From: Kluyvera ascorbata ATCC 33433
GTDB lineage: Bacteria; Pseudomonadota; Gammaproteobacteria; Enterobacterales; Enterobacteriaceae
Assembly: GCF_000735365.1 (NCBI RefSeq)
Contig: NZ_JMPL01000029.1
Span: forward strand, 1 to 40,855
DNA: 40,855 bases
Direction: 5' to 3'
In this document: piece by piece, positions 1 to 10,143 of the stretch
How positions within the stretch are numbered: the stretch's first letter is position 1
Layout: the number at the start of each line of letters is the position of its first letter
Position numbers and translations under genes: made by a program
Notes under the pieces: model-generated
Seen by the model: the letters and a program-made list of their open reading frames with translations, nothing else
What the model was told of the DNA's origin: nothing
Databases searched by the model: none

Positions 1-31
1 GTGTGGAAAATGAAAGCGCGGTGGCGCAGGC

Positions 32-70
32 TGCCGGATGGCGGCGAAAACGCCTTATCCGGCCTACAAA
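32..70. repeat. REP (repetitive extragenic palindromic) element
   Basis: The arms GCCGGAT (33-39) and ATCCGGC (57-63) flank GGCGAAAACGCC, giving the stem typical of enterobacterial REP sequences. It lies between the unseen gene to the left and kgtP. Such elements usually sit at 3' ends of transcripts, so this one probably belongs to the upstream gene. The following 200 bases are AT-rich and carry the kgtP promoter region, in which I see no clear operator. Confidence 0.8.
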
Positions 71-276
71 TGCCCTACCTTTAACGTTTTCAACCCCCTT
101 CGTTTGCCCCTTGTACCTGCAGTTACTCCTAAACAGTGATCTTGCTAATTAAAAATGTGATGCGAATCACTAATTTACATATAACAATTATATAACATTT
201 CATTTACTAAAATACCTGCCTGCGTGACGTGTACGCCCGGTTAAGGCAGGAGATCGCTTTTGGCAGGAGTTAACGA

Positions 277-1575
277 ATGGCTGTAACCAGTGTGACCCCA
301 GAAGGGACGCTTACCGGCAGCGATACTCGCCGTCGAGTCATGGCAATTGTTGGGGCATCATCGGGGAATCTCGTTGAATGGTTTGACTTTTATGTCTACT
401 CGTTCTGTTCTCTGTATTTTGCTCATATCTTCTTTCCATCCGGAAATACGACTACCCAGCTTCTACAAACCGCGGGCGTCTTTGCTGCTGGTTTTCTGAT
501 GCGCCCTATTGGAGGATGGCTATTTGGCCGTATTGCCGACCGTCGTGGGCGTAAAGTCTCGATGCTTATTTCCGTCTGCATGATGTGCTTTGGCTCGCTG
601 GTCATTGCCTGCCTGCCCGGTTACAGCGTGATTGGTACCTGGGCTCCAGCGCTGCTGCTGCTGGCTCGTTTATTCCAGGGACTCTCTGTTGGCGGGGAAT
701 ATGGCACCAGTGCAACCTACATGAGTGAAGTGGCGGTTGAAGGACGTAAAGGGTTCTATGCGTCATTCCAGTATGTCACCTTAATCGGCGGCCAGCTTTT
801 AGCGGTACTGGTCGTCGTTATCCTGCAAAACGTAATGGACAGCGACAGTCTTCACGCCTGGGGATGGCGTATCCCATTTGCTATGGGGGCGGTACTGGCT
901 ATTGTGGCATTGTGGCTGCGCCGTCAGCTCGATGAAACATCGCAGAAAGAAACCCGGACGCTGAAAGAAGCGGGCTCCTTCAAGGGGCTATGGCGTAATC
1001 GTAAAGCATTTATGATGGTGCTTGGTTTTACTGCTGCTGGCTCGCTAAGCTTCTATACCTTCACGACTTATATGCAGAAATATCTGGTGAACACAGCGGG
1101 CATGAGCGCTAACCTCGCCAGCGTCATTATGACGGCAGCATTGTTTGTCTACATGCTGGTACAGCCATTCTTTGGCCTGTTATCAGACAAAGTCGGTCGT
1201 CGTACCTCTATGCTCTGTTTTGGCGCCCTTGCAACGCTGTTTACCGTGCCGATTCTCTCCGCATTGCAGAACGTCACCTCACCGTATGCCGCGTTTGGCC
1301 TGGTCATGTGTGCATTGCTGATTACCAGCTTCTATACCTCGATTAGCGGGATCCTGAAAGCCGAGATGTTCCCGGCACAGGTGCGCGCGCTGGGTGTCGG
1401 GCTCTCTTATGCGGTCGCGAACGCGTTGTTTGGTGGTTCAGCTGAATACGTGGCGTTGTCGTTGAAGTCGCAGGGTATTGAAACCGCCTTCTTCTGGTAT
1501 GTTACCGTGATGGCGGCGTTGGCCTTCCTCGTATCGCTGAAGCTGCACCGCAAAGGGAAGGGGTTACGCCTGTAG
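277..1575 (+). CDS. kgtP: alpha-ketoglutarate permease KgtP (MHS family)
   Basis: This is a proton symporter that imports 2-oxoglutarate across the inner membrane. At 432 residues it matches the E. coli protein in length, and I recognise near-identical stretches such as [14 protein letters not shown] near the N-terminus and the end [10 protein letters not shown]. It has the major-facilitator layout of about 12 hydrophobic segments. The MFS signature [10 protein letters not shown] follows TM2, and a matching [10 protein letters not shown] lies between the two halves. The start is supported by GGCAGGAG at 262-269, seven bases upstream. It is convergent with yfiM, whose stop codon is two bases away, and no strong intrinsic terminator separates them. 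Confidence 0.97.
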   Translation: MAVTSVTPEGTLTGSDTRRRVMAIVGASSGNLVEWFDFYVYSFCSLYFAHIFFPSGNTTTQLLQTAGVFAAGFLMRPIGGWLFGRIADRRGRKVSMLISVCMMCFGSLVIACLPGYSVIGTWAPALLLLARLFQGLSVGGEYGTSATYMSEVAVEGRKGFYASFQYVTLIGGQLLAVLVVVILQNVMDSDSLHAWGWRIPFAMGAVLAIVALWLRRQLDETSQKETRTLKEAGSFKGLWRNRKAFMMVLGFTAAGSLSFYTFTTYMQKYLVNTAGMSANLASVIMTAALFVYMLVQPFFGLLSDKVGRRTSMLCFGALATLFTVPILSALQNVTSPYAAFGLVMCALLITSFYTSISGILKAEMFPAQVRALGVGLSYAVANALFGGSAEYVALSLKSQGIETAFFWYVTVMAALAFLVSLKLHRKGKGLRL

Positions 1576-1577
1576 CG

Positions 1578-1904
1578 TTAATGCTGCGCCAGCTGCCACA
1601 CCGCATAGCCGGTTGTGGCACCGGCGACGTCCCACGCAAAGTCTTTCCAGCTCCAGCCGCTCCCAGCCGGGCGGCTGTCCCAGAGCTCTTTCGATGCCCC
1701 CAGACTCACCGAAAACATAAAGCCAATGGCGGCGCTGCGGTCACGACTGATGCCCTGGTGCTGCGCATACTCATTACCGGCGGCAGAGAGCATAGCTGAT
1801 GCAATAAAGTGCTGTGCTTTATCCTGGCCGGTCCAGCTATCGTTTGCCATGTGGCTACAACCGCTTAATACGAGCGTACAGAAAAGAACAAATACACGGA
1901 TCAT
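1578..1904 (-). CDS. yfiM: YfiM family small lipoprotein
   Basis: A 108-residue protein that begins with a short hydrophobic signal ending in the lipobox LSGC, so it should be lipidated at Cys16. After Cys16 come SHMAND, a hydrophilic stretch and a glycine-rich hydrophobic C-terminal half ([16 protein letters not shown], then [11 protein letters not shown]). Conserved DKAQHF and SKELWD motifs place it in the YfiM family, whose function I do not know. GGGAGCC lies just upstream of the ATG. It lies directly downstream of pssA, separated by an intrinsic terminator, so it is probably expressed by partial read-through or from its own promoter. Confidence 0.88.
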   Translation of the reverse strand: MIRVFVLFCTLVLSGCSHMANDSWTGQDKAQHFIASAMLSAAGNEYAQHQGISRDRSAAIGFMFSVSLGASKELWDSRPAGSGWSWKDFAWDVAGATTGYAVWQLAQH

Positions 1905-1916
1905 TGGAGGCTCCCT

Positions 1917-1943
1917 GAAAAAAAGCCCCGTCGAAACGAGGCT
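1917..1943 (-). terminator. intrinsic terminator after pssA
   Basis: On the minus strand AGCCTCG and CGGGGCT form a stem around TTTCGA, and a run of seven T follows. It lies between the pssA stop and the yfiM ribosome site, so it ends or attenuates the pssA transcript before yfiM. Confidence 0.8.
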
Positions 1944-1948
1944 GCAAT

Positions 1949-3304
1949 TTAAAGGATACGGCTGATGAGTCTGTCGATACGAATACGTCGCAGACGGCGG
2001 ATAAGCTTGCGTACCTTAACCGGATATTCGGCGATACTTTGCAGATCGCGGAAATCATTCACCACTGTGGTGTGTTTGCGGATCAGATCCAGCTCTTTCT
2101 GGCGCATTGAGGCCAGCTGCTTTTTCGGATCGTGGATCAGCACGGCATTTTCCAGATCCAGACGCCAGGCGCGTGGATTGAGGTTATTGCCGGTGAGCAG
2201 GATCCACTCGTTGTCGACCCACATCCCCTTCAGGTGGTAGGTATTATCCTCGTCTTTCCACAGACGCACGGTTAACTGATCGGTATTAATGTAATACTGC
2301 AGACGGCTCAGGAAGCGACGCAGGTTAATTTCATACAGATAAGGTAGCGCGCCGATAATTTTAAACGGCTCGCTTTCCGGGATGTAGAAGTCATTTGCCG
2401 TTTTATCACCGACGATAATCTCGACCTTTTTTCCATCCCGCAGCAGGCGAATAATATTCCGCACCAGCAGCGCAGGCAGATTGAAATACGGCGTACAGAT
2501 GGTGAGTTTTTCCTCAGTGCACGGCATCAGGTGGAAAATCGTTTTATTCAGAACGCTGGTTTTACCCAGACCAACTAATGGCGTGACGGTGAGTTCATCA
2601 TCGCTGGCATCGCCTTCAAAATGGTAACTGGTATCACGTAACTCCTGGCGGTACAGGCGGATATCGTTTTTGATTTCTGGGCTTTTCGGACGCTCGGTAT
2701 TATCGAGACGGTTAACGCCGCGGCCTTCAACCAGATTTTCCGACACCCAATTAAACATGATATCGGCCATTTTCGGATTACGAATGCACTGATAGCGGTC
2801 ATAGCGATATTTATCGTGCTGGTGCAGATAGACATCGTTGATACTCGCGCCGCTGTACAGCACGCAGTCATCAATAATGAAGCCCTTAAAGTGCAGTACG
2901 CCGAGTGCTTCACGGGTGTTGATAGGCACGCCGTAAACGGGAACCTCTACGCCCGGGTTTTCTTTCGCGGTACGGCAGTACCAGTCGGCATTAGTGTTAG
3001 ATGCCGCTGCACCAATACGCCCACGCTGTGCACGATGCCAGTCAACCAGCACACGGACTTCAAGTTCCGGGCGTTGACGTTTGGCGTTGTACAAGGCTTG
3101 CAGAATCGTCTTTCCGGCGTCGTCCTGTTCGAGGTACAACGCGACGATGCAGATTCGGCGCGTGGCGCTGGCGATTTTTGCGAGCAGAGCTTCACGGAAA
3201 TCTGCTGGAGCATAGAAAAACTCAATATCATCAACAGACTGTGAAAGCTTGGGTAGTTGGGCAAGGTGTTGTTGATGTTTATTACGCTTAAATTTTGACA
3301 ACAT
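1949..3304 (-). CDS. pssA: CDP-diacylglycerol--serine O-phosphatidyltransferase PssA
   Basis: Makes phosphatidylserine from CDP-diacylglycerol and L-serine, the committed step to phosphatidylethanolamine. The start used gives 451 residues, as in E. coli. A GTG one codon earlier could extend it by one residue, but ATG followed by [11 protein letters not shown] is the conserved N-terminus. The protein is a phospholipase-D superfamily member with two HxK(x)4D-type motifs: HFKGFIIDD near residue 138 and [11 protein letters not shown] near 357. The basic C-terminus ([21 protein letters not shown] region) fits its known peripheral association with ribosomes and acidic membrane. pat lies upstream on the same strand, 108 bases away. 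Confidence 0.97.
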   Translation of the reverse strand: MLSKFKRNKHQQHLAQLPKLSQSVDDIEFFYAPADFREALLAKIASATRRICIVALYLEQDDAGKTILQALYNAKRQRPELEVRVLVDWHRAQRGRIGAAASNTNADWYCRTAKENPGVEVPVYGVPINTREALGVLHFKGFIIDDCVLYSGASINDVYLHQHDKYRYDRYQCIRNPKMADIMFNWVSENLVEGRGVNRLDNTERPKSPEIKNDIRLYRQELRDTSYHFEGDASDDELTVTPLVGLGKTSVLNKTIFHLMPCTEEKLTICTPYFNLPALLVRNIIRLLRDGKKVEIIVGDKTANDFYIPESEPFKIIGALPYLYEINLRRFLSRLQYYINTDQLTVRLWKDEDNTYHLKGMWVDNEWILLTGNNLNPRAWRLDLENAVLIHDPKKQLASMRQKELDLIRKHTTVVNDFRDLQSIAEYPVKVRKLIRRLRRIRIDRLISRIL

Positions 3305-3412
3305 CACAGTGCGTTTCTTCTCTGGTTTAGTGAAGGGTCCTCTGTACCTGGCAGACGACGTAAGCGGTCAATGATACCATCTCTGTCGGGTAAGGGCAGC
3401 ATTTCCAGCAAC

Positions 3413-6064
3413 TTAGTCATTACTCAGCCTTAAGGAAAGACCCACAATCCCATCTTCCAGCTGAATATCAACGTCAAAGCCGAGCTTTCTCGCGAGCGCT
3501 ATCATCCCGCGGTTATTGGGCATGGTAATGCCATTCAGGCGCAGTAAACCGTGAGCGCGGGTATAGTTAATCAGTTTATCCAGTAGCCGCCCACCGAGCC
3601 CAAGGCCTTTCAGATCAGAACGTACCAGTACGGCGAATTCCGCATCGATATTATCAGGATCGGAAATCGCTCGTGTTACGCCGAGGATCTCTGTCTCATC
3701 GCCGGAACCATGAACGGCAACAAAGGCCATTTCTCGATCGTAGTCGATCTGCGTCATATTGGCTAAATCGTCGTGGGTAAACTCGTTAATCTCGCTGAAG
3801 TAGCGATAGTAAAGATCTTCTTTTGTGACTCGAGCGATGAACTGCTGCAACAGCGGTTCATCTTCCGGGAGGATAGGGCGGAACAAACAACGCTCACCGT
3901 TTTTCATGATCACCCACTCCTCAAGATGTTGAGGATACGGGCGAATAGCAAGGCGGCTTTCGCTTGAACCGCTAAATGGAGCGATATCCAGCGTGACGTC
4001 CAGCGCGGTAAATTCACTGCCGGAAACTAACAGCGGATGAATATCCAGGCGTTGGATTTCCGGGCAATCGACAATCAGGTTAGAAACCTGGACTAAAAGC
4101 TGGCTTAAGCCCGGGATATCTAACGGACGGAGTGCGCTGCGGCCGCGGATTTTTTTGCTCTTAATTGCCTGAATAACCAGATAGCGCGCCAGCGTCATAT
4201 TGAGCGGCGGTAGCGCAACGGCGGCCTGATCTTCCGCACGCCACTCTACACCCCCCTCGCCCAGCATAATCAGTGGGCCGAAAACCGGGTCGTGCTCAAC
4301 CACCACGCGTAATTCCTGTGCGCCGGCACGGTTAGCCATACTTTGTACCAACAGGCCGTGAATGCGCGCCTGTGGCCAGGTCATTTTGACACGGTCGAGG
4401 ATTGCGTCGGCGGCTTGCTGCACTTCGGTAGCGGTGCGAAGATAGAGCATCACGCCCTGAACTTCCGATTTATGCGGGATATCCGGCGAGCGTAGCTTCA
4501 ATGCCACGGGATAACCAATTTGCTCGGCGATATGAACGGCCTCTGCGCTGTCTGAGGCAATCCAGGTTGGCAGCGTATTCAGCCCGTAGGCTTCCAGAAT
4601 CGGACGAACTTCGTGGGTGTCCAGCGCGCTGATACCGTTGTCTATCGCCTGCTGTAATAGCTCGTGGGCCTGCGAGGTATTTGCCGTCAGGCTATGCGGC
4701 AGCGCCGGTGTTTCCCGCAGCTGCTTCTGGTTACGCCGGTATTCCACCATATGCATAAAGGCGGTAATCGTCCCTTCCGGCGTGCGGTAGGTTGGAATGC
4801 CCGCATCGCTGAACATGCGGCGCGCTTCCCGCGATGAGTATTCGCCGCACCAGTTGGTCAGCACGCTAATATAGTTCCCGCGCGGGTGCTTCTTGATGAG
4901 GTCAATCAACGCTGTCGCGCTTTCACTTCCCGGCGCCGTGGCGCTTGGCGAGTGGATCACCATCAGGGCATCCAGGTCTGGGCTATCGAGCAGCACTTTC
5001 ACCGCCGCTAAATAGTGTTCAATGCTGGCATCGTCACGCAAATCCAGCGGGTTATTGGCTTCGACGGTTTCCGGCAATAGCTGCTGTAGCTGCTGGCGCG
5101 TCTCGTCGCTGAGTGTGGCGAGTTTACCGTTGCGCGCCCAGTGTTCATCCAGCGCCAGTGCCGCTGGGGCCGCGCCGTTGCTGATAATCATCAACCGCTC
5201 GCCGCGCAAGGGGCGCATATGGCTAAGGGTTTCAACGGCAGAGAAAAGTTCGTGAGTGTCCTGTACGCGCAGCAGACCCGCGCGTTGAATCGCGGCATCC
5301 CATGCCGGGTCCATACCTGAGTTAACGTGAAGCAGGCGTTGTGCCGCCGGGCTGCGTCCGCTTTTGATCACCAGAATCGGCTTATTGCGTGAGGCGCTGC
5401 GCGCGGCAGAGACAAAACGTCGCGCATCGCTGAGCTGCTCCAGATAGAGCAAGATGGCGCTGGTTTTGCTGTCCCGCGCCAGATAATCGAGCAGGTCGTC
5501 GACATCAATGTCCAGGCTGTCGCCAAGCGCGATAAAGTAGGAAAACCCCATTTCGCGCTGTTGGGCCCAGTCGAGAATGGTATTGGAAACGGCGGCAGAT
5601 TGAGAAATAAAGGCCAGTTTCCCTTTGCGAATGGGCACCGGTGAAAAGCTGGCATTCAGACCCTGCCAAGGCGCGAGCAAGCCCAGGCTGTTTGGCCCAA
5701 GGAGGCGCATCTGGTAACGGGCAGCACATGCTTTCAGTTCACTGAACTGGTCGGGCGTCGAGGAGAGAATAATGCAGGTTTTACAGCCTTTTTCCCCCAG
5801 AGCCTCCAGCAGTTCGAGGTTACGACGCGCGTGGGTACAAAGTACCGCAAGATCTGGAGAGAAGGGCAGGCTGGCAATAGTCGGCCAGGCGAGAACGCCG
5901 AGCACCGCTTTCCAGGCCGGAGTTACGGGCAGAACGGGGCCAGCAAAGCCACCGGCCAGCAGGTTCTGCATCATTAAAAAACCGGCCCGCTGTGGTTTCA
6001 TCGAGGCGCCAATCACCGCAATAGATTTTGGCCTCAGAAGTGCTTCCAGCCCACGTTGACTCAT
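3413..6064 (-). CDS. pat: protein lysine acetyltransferase Pat (YfiQ/PatZ)
   Basis: Transfers acetyl from acetyl-CoA to protein lysines. The classic target is acetyl-CoA synthetase, which it inactivates. The 883-residue length is close to the 886 of E. coli. Domain order is a CoA-binding Rossmann region at the N-terminus (SIAVIGASMKPQRAGF, residues 13-28), an NDP-forming acyl-CoA synthetase-like core with an ATP-grasp part (GYPVALKLRSPDIPHKSEVQGV near residue 520), and a C-terminal GNAT domain from about residue 725. The GNAT acetyl-CoA loop reads RSDLKGLGLGGRLLDKL. The ATG is followed by SQRGLEALLRPKS, the usual start. It lies directly downstream of tapT on the same strand (35 bases), so the two may be co-transcribed. 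E. coli patZ is activated by cAMP-CRP; I did not identify a site here. Confidence 0.95.
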   Translation of the reverse strand: MSQRGLEALLRPKSIAVIGASMKPQRAGFLMMQNLLAGGFAGPVLPVTPAWKAVLGVLAWPTIASLPFSPDLAVLCTHARRNLELLEALGEKGCKTCIILSSTPDQFSELKACAARYQMRLLGPNSLGLLAPWQGLNASFSPVPIRKGKLAFISQSAAVSNTILDWAQQREMGFSYFIALGDSLDIDVDDLLDYLARDSKTSAILLYLEQLSDARRFVSAARSASRNKPILVIKSGRSPAAQRLLHVNSGMDPAWDAAIQRAGLLRVQDTHELFSAVETLSHMRPLRGERLMIISNGAAPAALALDEHWARNGKLATLSDETRQQLQQLLPETVEANNPLDLRDDASIEHYLAAVKVLLDSPDLDALMVIHSPSATAPGSESATALIDLIKKHPRGNYISVLTNWCGEYSSREARRMFSDAGIPTYRTPEGTITAFMHMVEYRRNQKQLRETPALPHSLTANTSQAHELLQQAIDNGISALDTHEVRPILEAYGLNTLPTWIASDSAEAVHIAEQIGYPVALKLRSPDIPHKSEVQGVMLYLRTATEVQQAADAILDRVKMTWPQARIHGLLVQSMANRAGAQELRVVVEHDPVFGPLIMLGEGGVEWRAEDQAAVALPPLNMTLARYLVIQAIKSKKIRGRSALRPLDIPGLSQLLVQVSNLIVDCPEIQRLDIHPLLVSGSEFTALDVTLDIAPFSGSSESRLAIRPYPQHLEEWVIMKNGERCLFRPILPEDEPLLQQFIARVTKEDLYYRYFSEINEFTHDDLANMTQIDYDREMAFVAVHGSGDETEILGVTRAISDPDNIDAEFAVLVRSDLKGLGLGGRLLDKLINYTRAHGLLRLNGITMPNNRGMIALARKLGFDVDIQLEDGIVGLSLRLSND

Positions 6065-6099
6065 AGCCGTCTTCCTTACGCGACAGTAATCCTATGAGT

Positions 6100-6798
6100 T
6101 TAACCGTTTTCCGCTTCGGCTGTTGTGATGTTGCCCTGATGATGAGCTTTTCCCGCAAGGTAGTTATCACGAAAGCGGGTGAAGTGCTGGCTAAGTGCTG
6201 AAGCCGCGCCGGTATCATTGGCTAAATCCAGCAGCGCAATGGCCACTTCCGCAGTGCAGTACTGACCTTCGGCATGCACCTCCCGCAGGCTGTAGGCGGA
6301 TACGCGCGACAGGTCGACGGAGATAAGCGGGATATTGTCCAGCCACGGGCTTTTGCGGAACATTTTCCGCGCTTCTGGCCAGGTTCCGTCTAACATAATA
6401 AACAGCGGCGGCTTTCCAGCGGGGGGCGCGCTGAGTACCTGACGGCCCGGGTCGGCATAAGACGACGGGAAAACCACCATTGGCTGATAGTCCGGGTTTT
6501 TAACCAGCTCGAGCAGCGCCTGAGGCGGCTCGGTACGTGACCATTGGAACGCATCTGTTTGCGGCAAAATATCGGCAATCAGGCGACCCGTGTTGCTGGG
6601 CTTCATTGGTTCGGTATCGAACATCACCAGGCAAAAGCGGCTCTTTGCCGGATGCGGGGCGATGGTGTCGCACAGACAATAGCGTTGCACCAGCAGACAA
6701 CGCTGGCAGCGGCGAACCCGATTACCACGGGCAAGGAAAGGGCGAGTCGCACGGGCTAAACGCTCAGCGCGCAACCGAAGAACGGCGTTATCAATCAT
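6100..6798 (-). CDS. tapT: tRNA-uridine aminocarboxypropyltransferase TapT (YfiP, DTW domain)
   Basis: Adds the 3-amino-3-carboxypropyl group of S-adenosylmethionine to U47 of several tRNAs, forming acp3U. The 232-residue protein has a cysteine cluster at residues 31, 34, 41 and 43 that probably binds zinc. The DTW family signature appears as LDGTWPEARKM, with DGTW at 137-140. The region after it, including SVDLSRVSAYSLREV, is the conserved second half of the domain. It is encoded divergently from nothing nearby: trxC lies upstream on the same strand, and pat follows downstream. The start at MIDNAVLRLR is the conserved one. Confidence 0.93.
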   Translation of the reverse strand: MIDNAVLRLRAERLARATRPFLARGNRVRRCQRCLLVQRYCLCDTIAPHPAKSRFCLVMFDTEPMKPSNTGRLIADILPQTDAFQWSRTEPPQALLELVKNPDYQPMVVFPSSYADPGRQVLSAPPAGKPPLFIMLDGTWPEARKMFRKSPWLDNIPLISVDLSRVSAYSLREVHAEGQYCTAEVAIALLDLANDTGAASALSQHFTRFRDNYLAGKAHHQGNITTAEAENG

Positions 6799-6841
6799 GG
6801 GAATCGTACGGCAAAGAGACTATTGTCGCAGAGGCGGATAC

Positions 6842-6861
6842 GGGGCACAAGATGTGCCCCG
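6842..6861. terminator. perfect hairpin downstream of trxC
   Basis: GGGGCACA and TGTGCCCC form an 8-bp perfect stem around a 3-base loop, six bases after the trxC stop codon on the minus strand. There is no T-run after it, so it may be a transcript-stabilising hairpin or a weak terminator rather than a standard intrinsic terminator. Confidence 0.5.
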
Positions 6862-6867
6862 GTGGGA

Positions 6868-7293
6868 TTATGCTTGCAGCGCTTCGTTCAGCCAGCTTTC
6901 AAACGGCGCTTTTGGTACCGCGCCGTTAAGCATATCGACGACTTCACCATTTTTGAAAATCATGATGGTCGGGATGCTGCGGATTCGGAAACGGGCGCTG
7001 AGCTCGCGTTCCGCTTCGGTGTTCACTTTCACAAAGCGAATTTTGCCGCTTTGTTCTTCGGCCACATCCTCGAAGATGGGCGCGAAGCTACGGCAAGGGC
7101 CACACCATGGCGCCCAGAAATCAACAACAACGGGGAGATCGTCCTTCAGCAGTTTATCCAGCGTGCTGTCCGTGGCATTAATGACTTCGCCATCAAACAG
7201 GTCTTCACCACAGCGTCCACATTTTGCCGCTTCGTTAATACGCGCTTCTGGAATGCGATTAAGCGCCTGGCAGTGGGCACAAACGGTATTCAT
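6868..7293 (-). CDS. trxC: thioredoxin 2 (TrxC), zinc-binding
   Basis: A cytoplasmic disulfide reductase fed by thioredoxin reductase and important under oxidative stress. The 141-residue protein has the TrxC-specific N-terminal zinc module with Cys5, Cys8, Cys25 and Cys28, then a thioredoxin fold. Its active site WCGPC lies at residues 63-67 and the cis-proline loop is IRSIPTIM. The length agrees with E. coli TrxC (139). E. coli trxC is in the OxyR regulon. The 200-base gap to the divergent yfiF could hold such a site, but I could not define one by eye. Confidence 0.96.
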   Translation of the reverse strand: MNTVCAHCQALNRIPEARINEAAKCGRCGEDLFDGEVINATDSTLDKLLKDDLPVVVDFWAPWCGPCRSFAPIFEDVAEEQSGKIRFVKVNTEAERELSARFRIRSIPTIMIFKNGEVVDMLNGAVPKAPFESWLNEALQA

Positions 7294-7497
7294 AACTCAC
7301 CTCTGGGTCATCGTGTTGCAGAACGGCAATGTTGCCGAATGTTTCTATAATGTTACACATTATCGTTCAGAGCGTATTAATCGACAATGCGTTTTATCCA
7401 ATGGGTACAATAGTCGTGGTCTTTTGTACGAAGTCATAGCTAAGCGCTAGCACATCAGGTAATCTGCGCGCTTCGCGCAGCGCAGGTGGAGAAAAAC

Positions 7498-8598
7498 ATG
7501 AGCGACGAACTGAAGAACAAAAACGGCAAGGTCAAAGTGATGTACGTCCGCAGTGACGATGACTCGGACAAACGCACCCAAAATCCTCGTACTGGTAAAG
7601 GCGGAGGCCGTCCTGGCACATCCCGTGCTGGTGCTTCCCGTGCCGAAGGCGGTCGTCGCCCTGCCCGTGATGAGAGAAAGGGTCCTAACAGCGAACGCGG
7701 CCGTGAACGTGGCCGTGACCGCGATGTAGAACGCGATCGCGATCGTGGTGAAGGCTCCCCATGGCGTACGGTTTCCCGTGCTCCGGGTGATGACGCACCG
7801 GCGAAAGCCGATCACGGCGGGATCAGCGGTAAAAGCTTTATCGATCCAGAAGTACTGCGTCGTCAGCGCGCGGAAGAGACTCGCGTATACGGCGAAAACG
7901 CCTGTCAGGCACTGTTCCAGAGCCGTCCGGACGCTATCGTTCGCGCATGGTTCGTACAGAGCGTAACCCCACGCTTTAAAGAAGCGCTGCGCTGGATGGC
8001 GGCAAACCGTAAAGCCTATCACGTGGTTGATGAAGAAGAGCTGGCGAAAGCGTCCGGCACTGAACACCACGGCGGCGTGTGCTTCCTGATCAAAAAACGT
8101 AACGGGACTTCCGTACAGCAGTGGGTCGCCAAAAGCGGCGAAGATGACTGTGTACTGGCGCTGGAAGATGCGGGTAACCCGCACAACCTCGGCGCGATGA
8201 TCCGCAGCTGCGCGCACTTCGGTGTGAAAGGCGTGGTACTGCAGGATGCGGCTCTGCTGGAATCCGGCGCGGCTATCCGTACCGCAGAAGGTGGCGCTGA
8301 ACACGTTGAACCTATTACCGGTGACGGTTTCATCGATGCGCTGGAGCAGTTCCGCGATGCGGGCTACACCATCGTAACGACCAGCGGCAACGGCCGTGGC
8401 CTGCCGCTGTTCAAATCCGAACTGCCTAAGAAGATGGTTCTGGCGCTGGGTCAGGATCGCGATGGCGTTTCCGAAGCGGCGGCCGCTATTGCTGACATGA
8501 GCGTTTCTATCGACGGAACTCGTGCCGTTGAAGGCCTGAACGTCTCTGTGGCGACGGGCGTGGTGTTAGCCGAATGGTGGCGTCAGCATAAAGCGTAA
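7498..8598 (+). CDS. yfiF: SpoU-family (TrmH-like) RNA methyltransferase YfiF
   Basis: A probable SAM-dependent RNA 2'-O-methyltransferase of the SPOUT class. The start chosen is ATG 7498, after AGGTGGAG at 7484-7490, giving 366 residues. An in-frame GTG at 7486 overlaps that ribosome site. Residues 1-25 are conserved ([17 protein letters not shown]). Residues about 30-85 form a low-complexity Gly/Arg/Glu/Asp linker. A SpoU substrate-binding domain begins near 115 ([15 protein letters not shown]), and the catalytic domain carries [25 protein letters not shown] and [10 protein letters not shown], the three SpoU motifs. The arginine-rich linker is longer than I remember for E. coli (345 residues total) and probably contacts RNA. 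An intrinsic terminator follows. Confidence 0.92.
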   Translation: MSDELKNKNGKVKVMYVRSDDDSDKRTQNPRTGKGGGRPGTSRAGASRAEGGRRPARDERKGPNSERGRERGRDRDVERDRDRGEGSPWRTVSRAPGDDAPAKADHGGISGKSFIDPEVLRRQRAEETRVYGENACQALFQSRPDAIVRAWFVQSVTPRFKEALRWMAANRKAYHVVDEEELAKASGTEHHGGVCFLIKKRNGTSVQQWVAKSGEDDCVLALEDAGNPHNLGAMIRSCAHFGVKGVVLQDAALLESGAAIRTAEGGAEHVEPITGDGFIDALEQFRDAGYTIVTTSGNGRGLPLFKSELPKKMVLALGQDRDGVSEAAAAIADMSVSIDGTRAVEGLNVSVATGVVLAEWWRQHKA

Positions 8599-8613
8599 TC
8601 AAACGCGATGTTG

Positions 8614-8651
8614 AAAAAAACCGGAAGAGGCGACTCGACCGGTTTTTTTTA
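8614..8651 (+). terminator. intrinsic terminator after yfiF
   Basis: AAAAAAACCGG and CCGGTTTTTTT form the outer stem, with an inner GAG/CTC pairing, and the descending arm ends in eight T. The A-run and T-run on both sides make it usable in both directions, so it can also serve ung, which converges from the right. Confidence 0.88.
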
Positions 8652-8671
8652 TATCTGCAATATTTCCCGAA

Positions 8672-9352
8672 CTATTCCGGCAGCACCGGCATCCAGTCAA
8701 TCGGCGCTTCGCCACGCTGCTCTAGCCACTCATTCGCCTTCACAAAATGGTTACTGCCAAAGAACCCGCGGTGCGCAGAGAGCGGCGATGGGTGAGGTGC
8801 TTTCAGCACGCAGTGGCGCTGAGTATCAATAATCGCGCCTTTTTTCTGCGCGTGCGATCCCCATAATAAGAACACGACGCCTTCGCGATGTTCGTTAATC
8901 AGCGCGATCACTTTATCGGTAAAAGTTTCCCAGCCAAGGCTTGCGTGCGAGTGCGCCTGTCCTGCACGAACGGTCAGAACGGTGTTGAGCAGCAGCACGC
9001 CCTGGCGCGCCCAGCTCTCAAGATAGCCGTGGTTTGGGCGCGTGAAACCGGGGATGGTTCCTTCAAGCTCTTTATACATATTCAAGAGGGAGGGCGGCGT
9101 CGCGATACCCGGCTGCACGGAGAAGGCCAGACCGTGCGCCTGATTGGGACCGTGATACGGGTCCTGCCCGAGGATCACGACCTTCACATCGTTTAACTCG
9201 GTAAAGCGAAAAGCGTTAAAGACATCTTTCTGCGGCGGATAGATAGTCTGGCCGGACTGACGCTCGCTGGCGACGGTGGCTAGGGTGTTCACAAAATAAG
9301 GCTGCTCTTTCTCAGCGGCCAGCACGTCGTGCCAGGTTAATGGGGTGGTCAT
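8672..9352 (-). CDS. ung: uracil-DNA glycosylase Ung (family 1)
   Basis: Removes uracil from DNA arising by cytosine deamination or dUTP incorporation, starting base-excision repair. The 226-residue protein carries the water-activating loop GQDPYHG at residues 62-68 with catalytic Asp64, and the minor-groove Leu loop [10 protein letters not shown] with catalytic His near 187. It also has the uracil-specificity stretch [10 protein letters not shown]. It is slightly shorter than E. coli Ung (229) because the C-terminus ends at MPVLPE. It is divergent from grcA across 319 bases. Confidence 0.97.
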   Translation of the reverse strand: MTTPLTWHDVLAAEKEQPYFVNTLATVASERQSGQTIYPPQKDVFNAFRFTELNDVKVVILGQDPYHGPNQAHGLAFSVQPGIATPPSLLNMYKELEGTIPGFTRPNHGYLESWARQGVLLLNTVLTVRAGQAHSHASLGWETFTDKVIALINEHREGVVFLLWGSHAQKKGAIIDTQRHCVLKAPHPSPLSAHRGFFGSNHFVKANEWLEQRGEAPIDWMPVLPE

Positions 9353-9545
9353 CTCGCTCTCCTGCGAATTGCTATCGGTATAGCTTAACTGCTTCTTTCG
9401 ACATCACAAAATCAGAAGGCAGCAGTTATCGCTGGTGGCACAAAAAAAGTTGAATCTTTACAAAGATTTTTGTGTGTATCGCAGGGCGTAACTTGATGCA
9501 AAACAAGTATATTCAGATATGACCTCTTTTATGGTGTGGTTTTTA

Positions 9546-9559
9546 TTGATTTAAATCAA
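9546..9559 (+). promoter_or_regulatory. FNR-binding site upstream of grcA
   Basis: TTGATTTAAATCAA is a perfect match to the FNR consensus TTGAT-N4-ATCAA. It lies 112 bases before the grcA ATG, which fits the known anaerobic, FNR-dependent expression of grcA (yfiD). Confidence 0.9.
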
Positions 9560-9671
9560 AGAATCAAGGGTGTTCGAGGGGTATATATACACTCAAGCAA
9601 CAATGGTTTTACCAATTGGCCGCGGTCAGGCCGGTTAAAAACGAATATAAAGAGCCTTAGGGAGGCATCAA

Positions 9672-10055
9672 ATGATTACAGGTATCCAGATCACCAAAGC
9701 TGCAAACAAAGACCTGCTGAACTCATTCTGGCTGCTCGACAGCGAGAAAGGCGAAGCACGCTGCCTGTGTGCAAAAGGCGGTTACGCAGAAGATGACGTT
9801 GTAGCCGTTAGCGCGCTGGGCGACATTGAATACCGTGAAATCCCGGTTGAAGCGAAACCAGAAGTTCGCGTAGAAGGCGGTCAGCACCTGAACGTAAACG
9901 TGCTGCGTCGTGAAACTCTGATGGACGCGGTTGAGCATCCAGAAAAATACCCACAGCTGACCATCCGTGTTTCTGGTTATGCAGTGCGCTTTAACTCACT
10001 GACTCCAGAGCAGCAGCGCGACGTTATTGCTCGTACCTTTACTGAGAGCCTGTAA
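9672..10055 (+). CDS. grcA: autonomous glycyl radical cofactor GrcA (YfiD)
   Basis: A spare C-terminal piece of pyruvate formate-lyase. It can replace the glycyl-radical domain of PFL after oxygen cleaves it, restoring activity. The 127-residue length is the usual one. The glycyl-radical motif [12 protein letters not shown] lies near residues 99-110, with the radical Gly near 102, and the C-terminus [11 protein letters not shown] is conserved. GGAGG lies just before the ATG. The N-terminal half differs in several positions from the E. coli and Salmonella sequences I remember, which argues against those two species. An FNR box lies upstream and a strong terminator downstream. Confidence 0.97.
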   Translation: MITGIQITKAANKDLLNSFWLLDSEKGEARCLCAKGGYAEDDVVAVSALGDIEYREIPVEAKPEVRVEGGQHLNVNVLRRETLMDAVEHPEKYPQLTIRVSGYAVRFNSLTPEQQRDVIARTFTESL

Positions 10056-10106
10056 TTTCTCAGGGGTGGGAAAATGGCGTGCCGGGCTAGCCGGCATCAG
10101 TAGACG

Positions 10107-10143
10107 AATCCCTCCGCAGGGTGCCTGCGGAGGGATTTTTTTA
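10107..10143. terminator. strong intrinsic terminator shared by grcA and the PTS gene
   Basis: CCCTCCGCAGG (10110-10120) and CCTGCGGAGGG (10124-10134) form an 11-bp perfect stem with a GTG loop, followed by ATTTTTTTATTTT. It ends grcA. The PTS gene finishes within the T-run from the other side. Confidence 0.92.

Noticed and set aside
7447-8304. 285-residue minus-strand frame opposite yfiF
   Set aside because: Antisense shadow of a conserved methyltransferase gene, with composition set by the Arg-rich codons.
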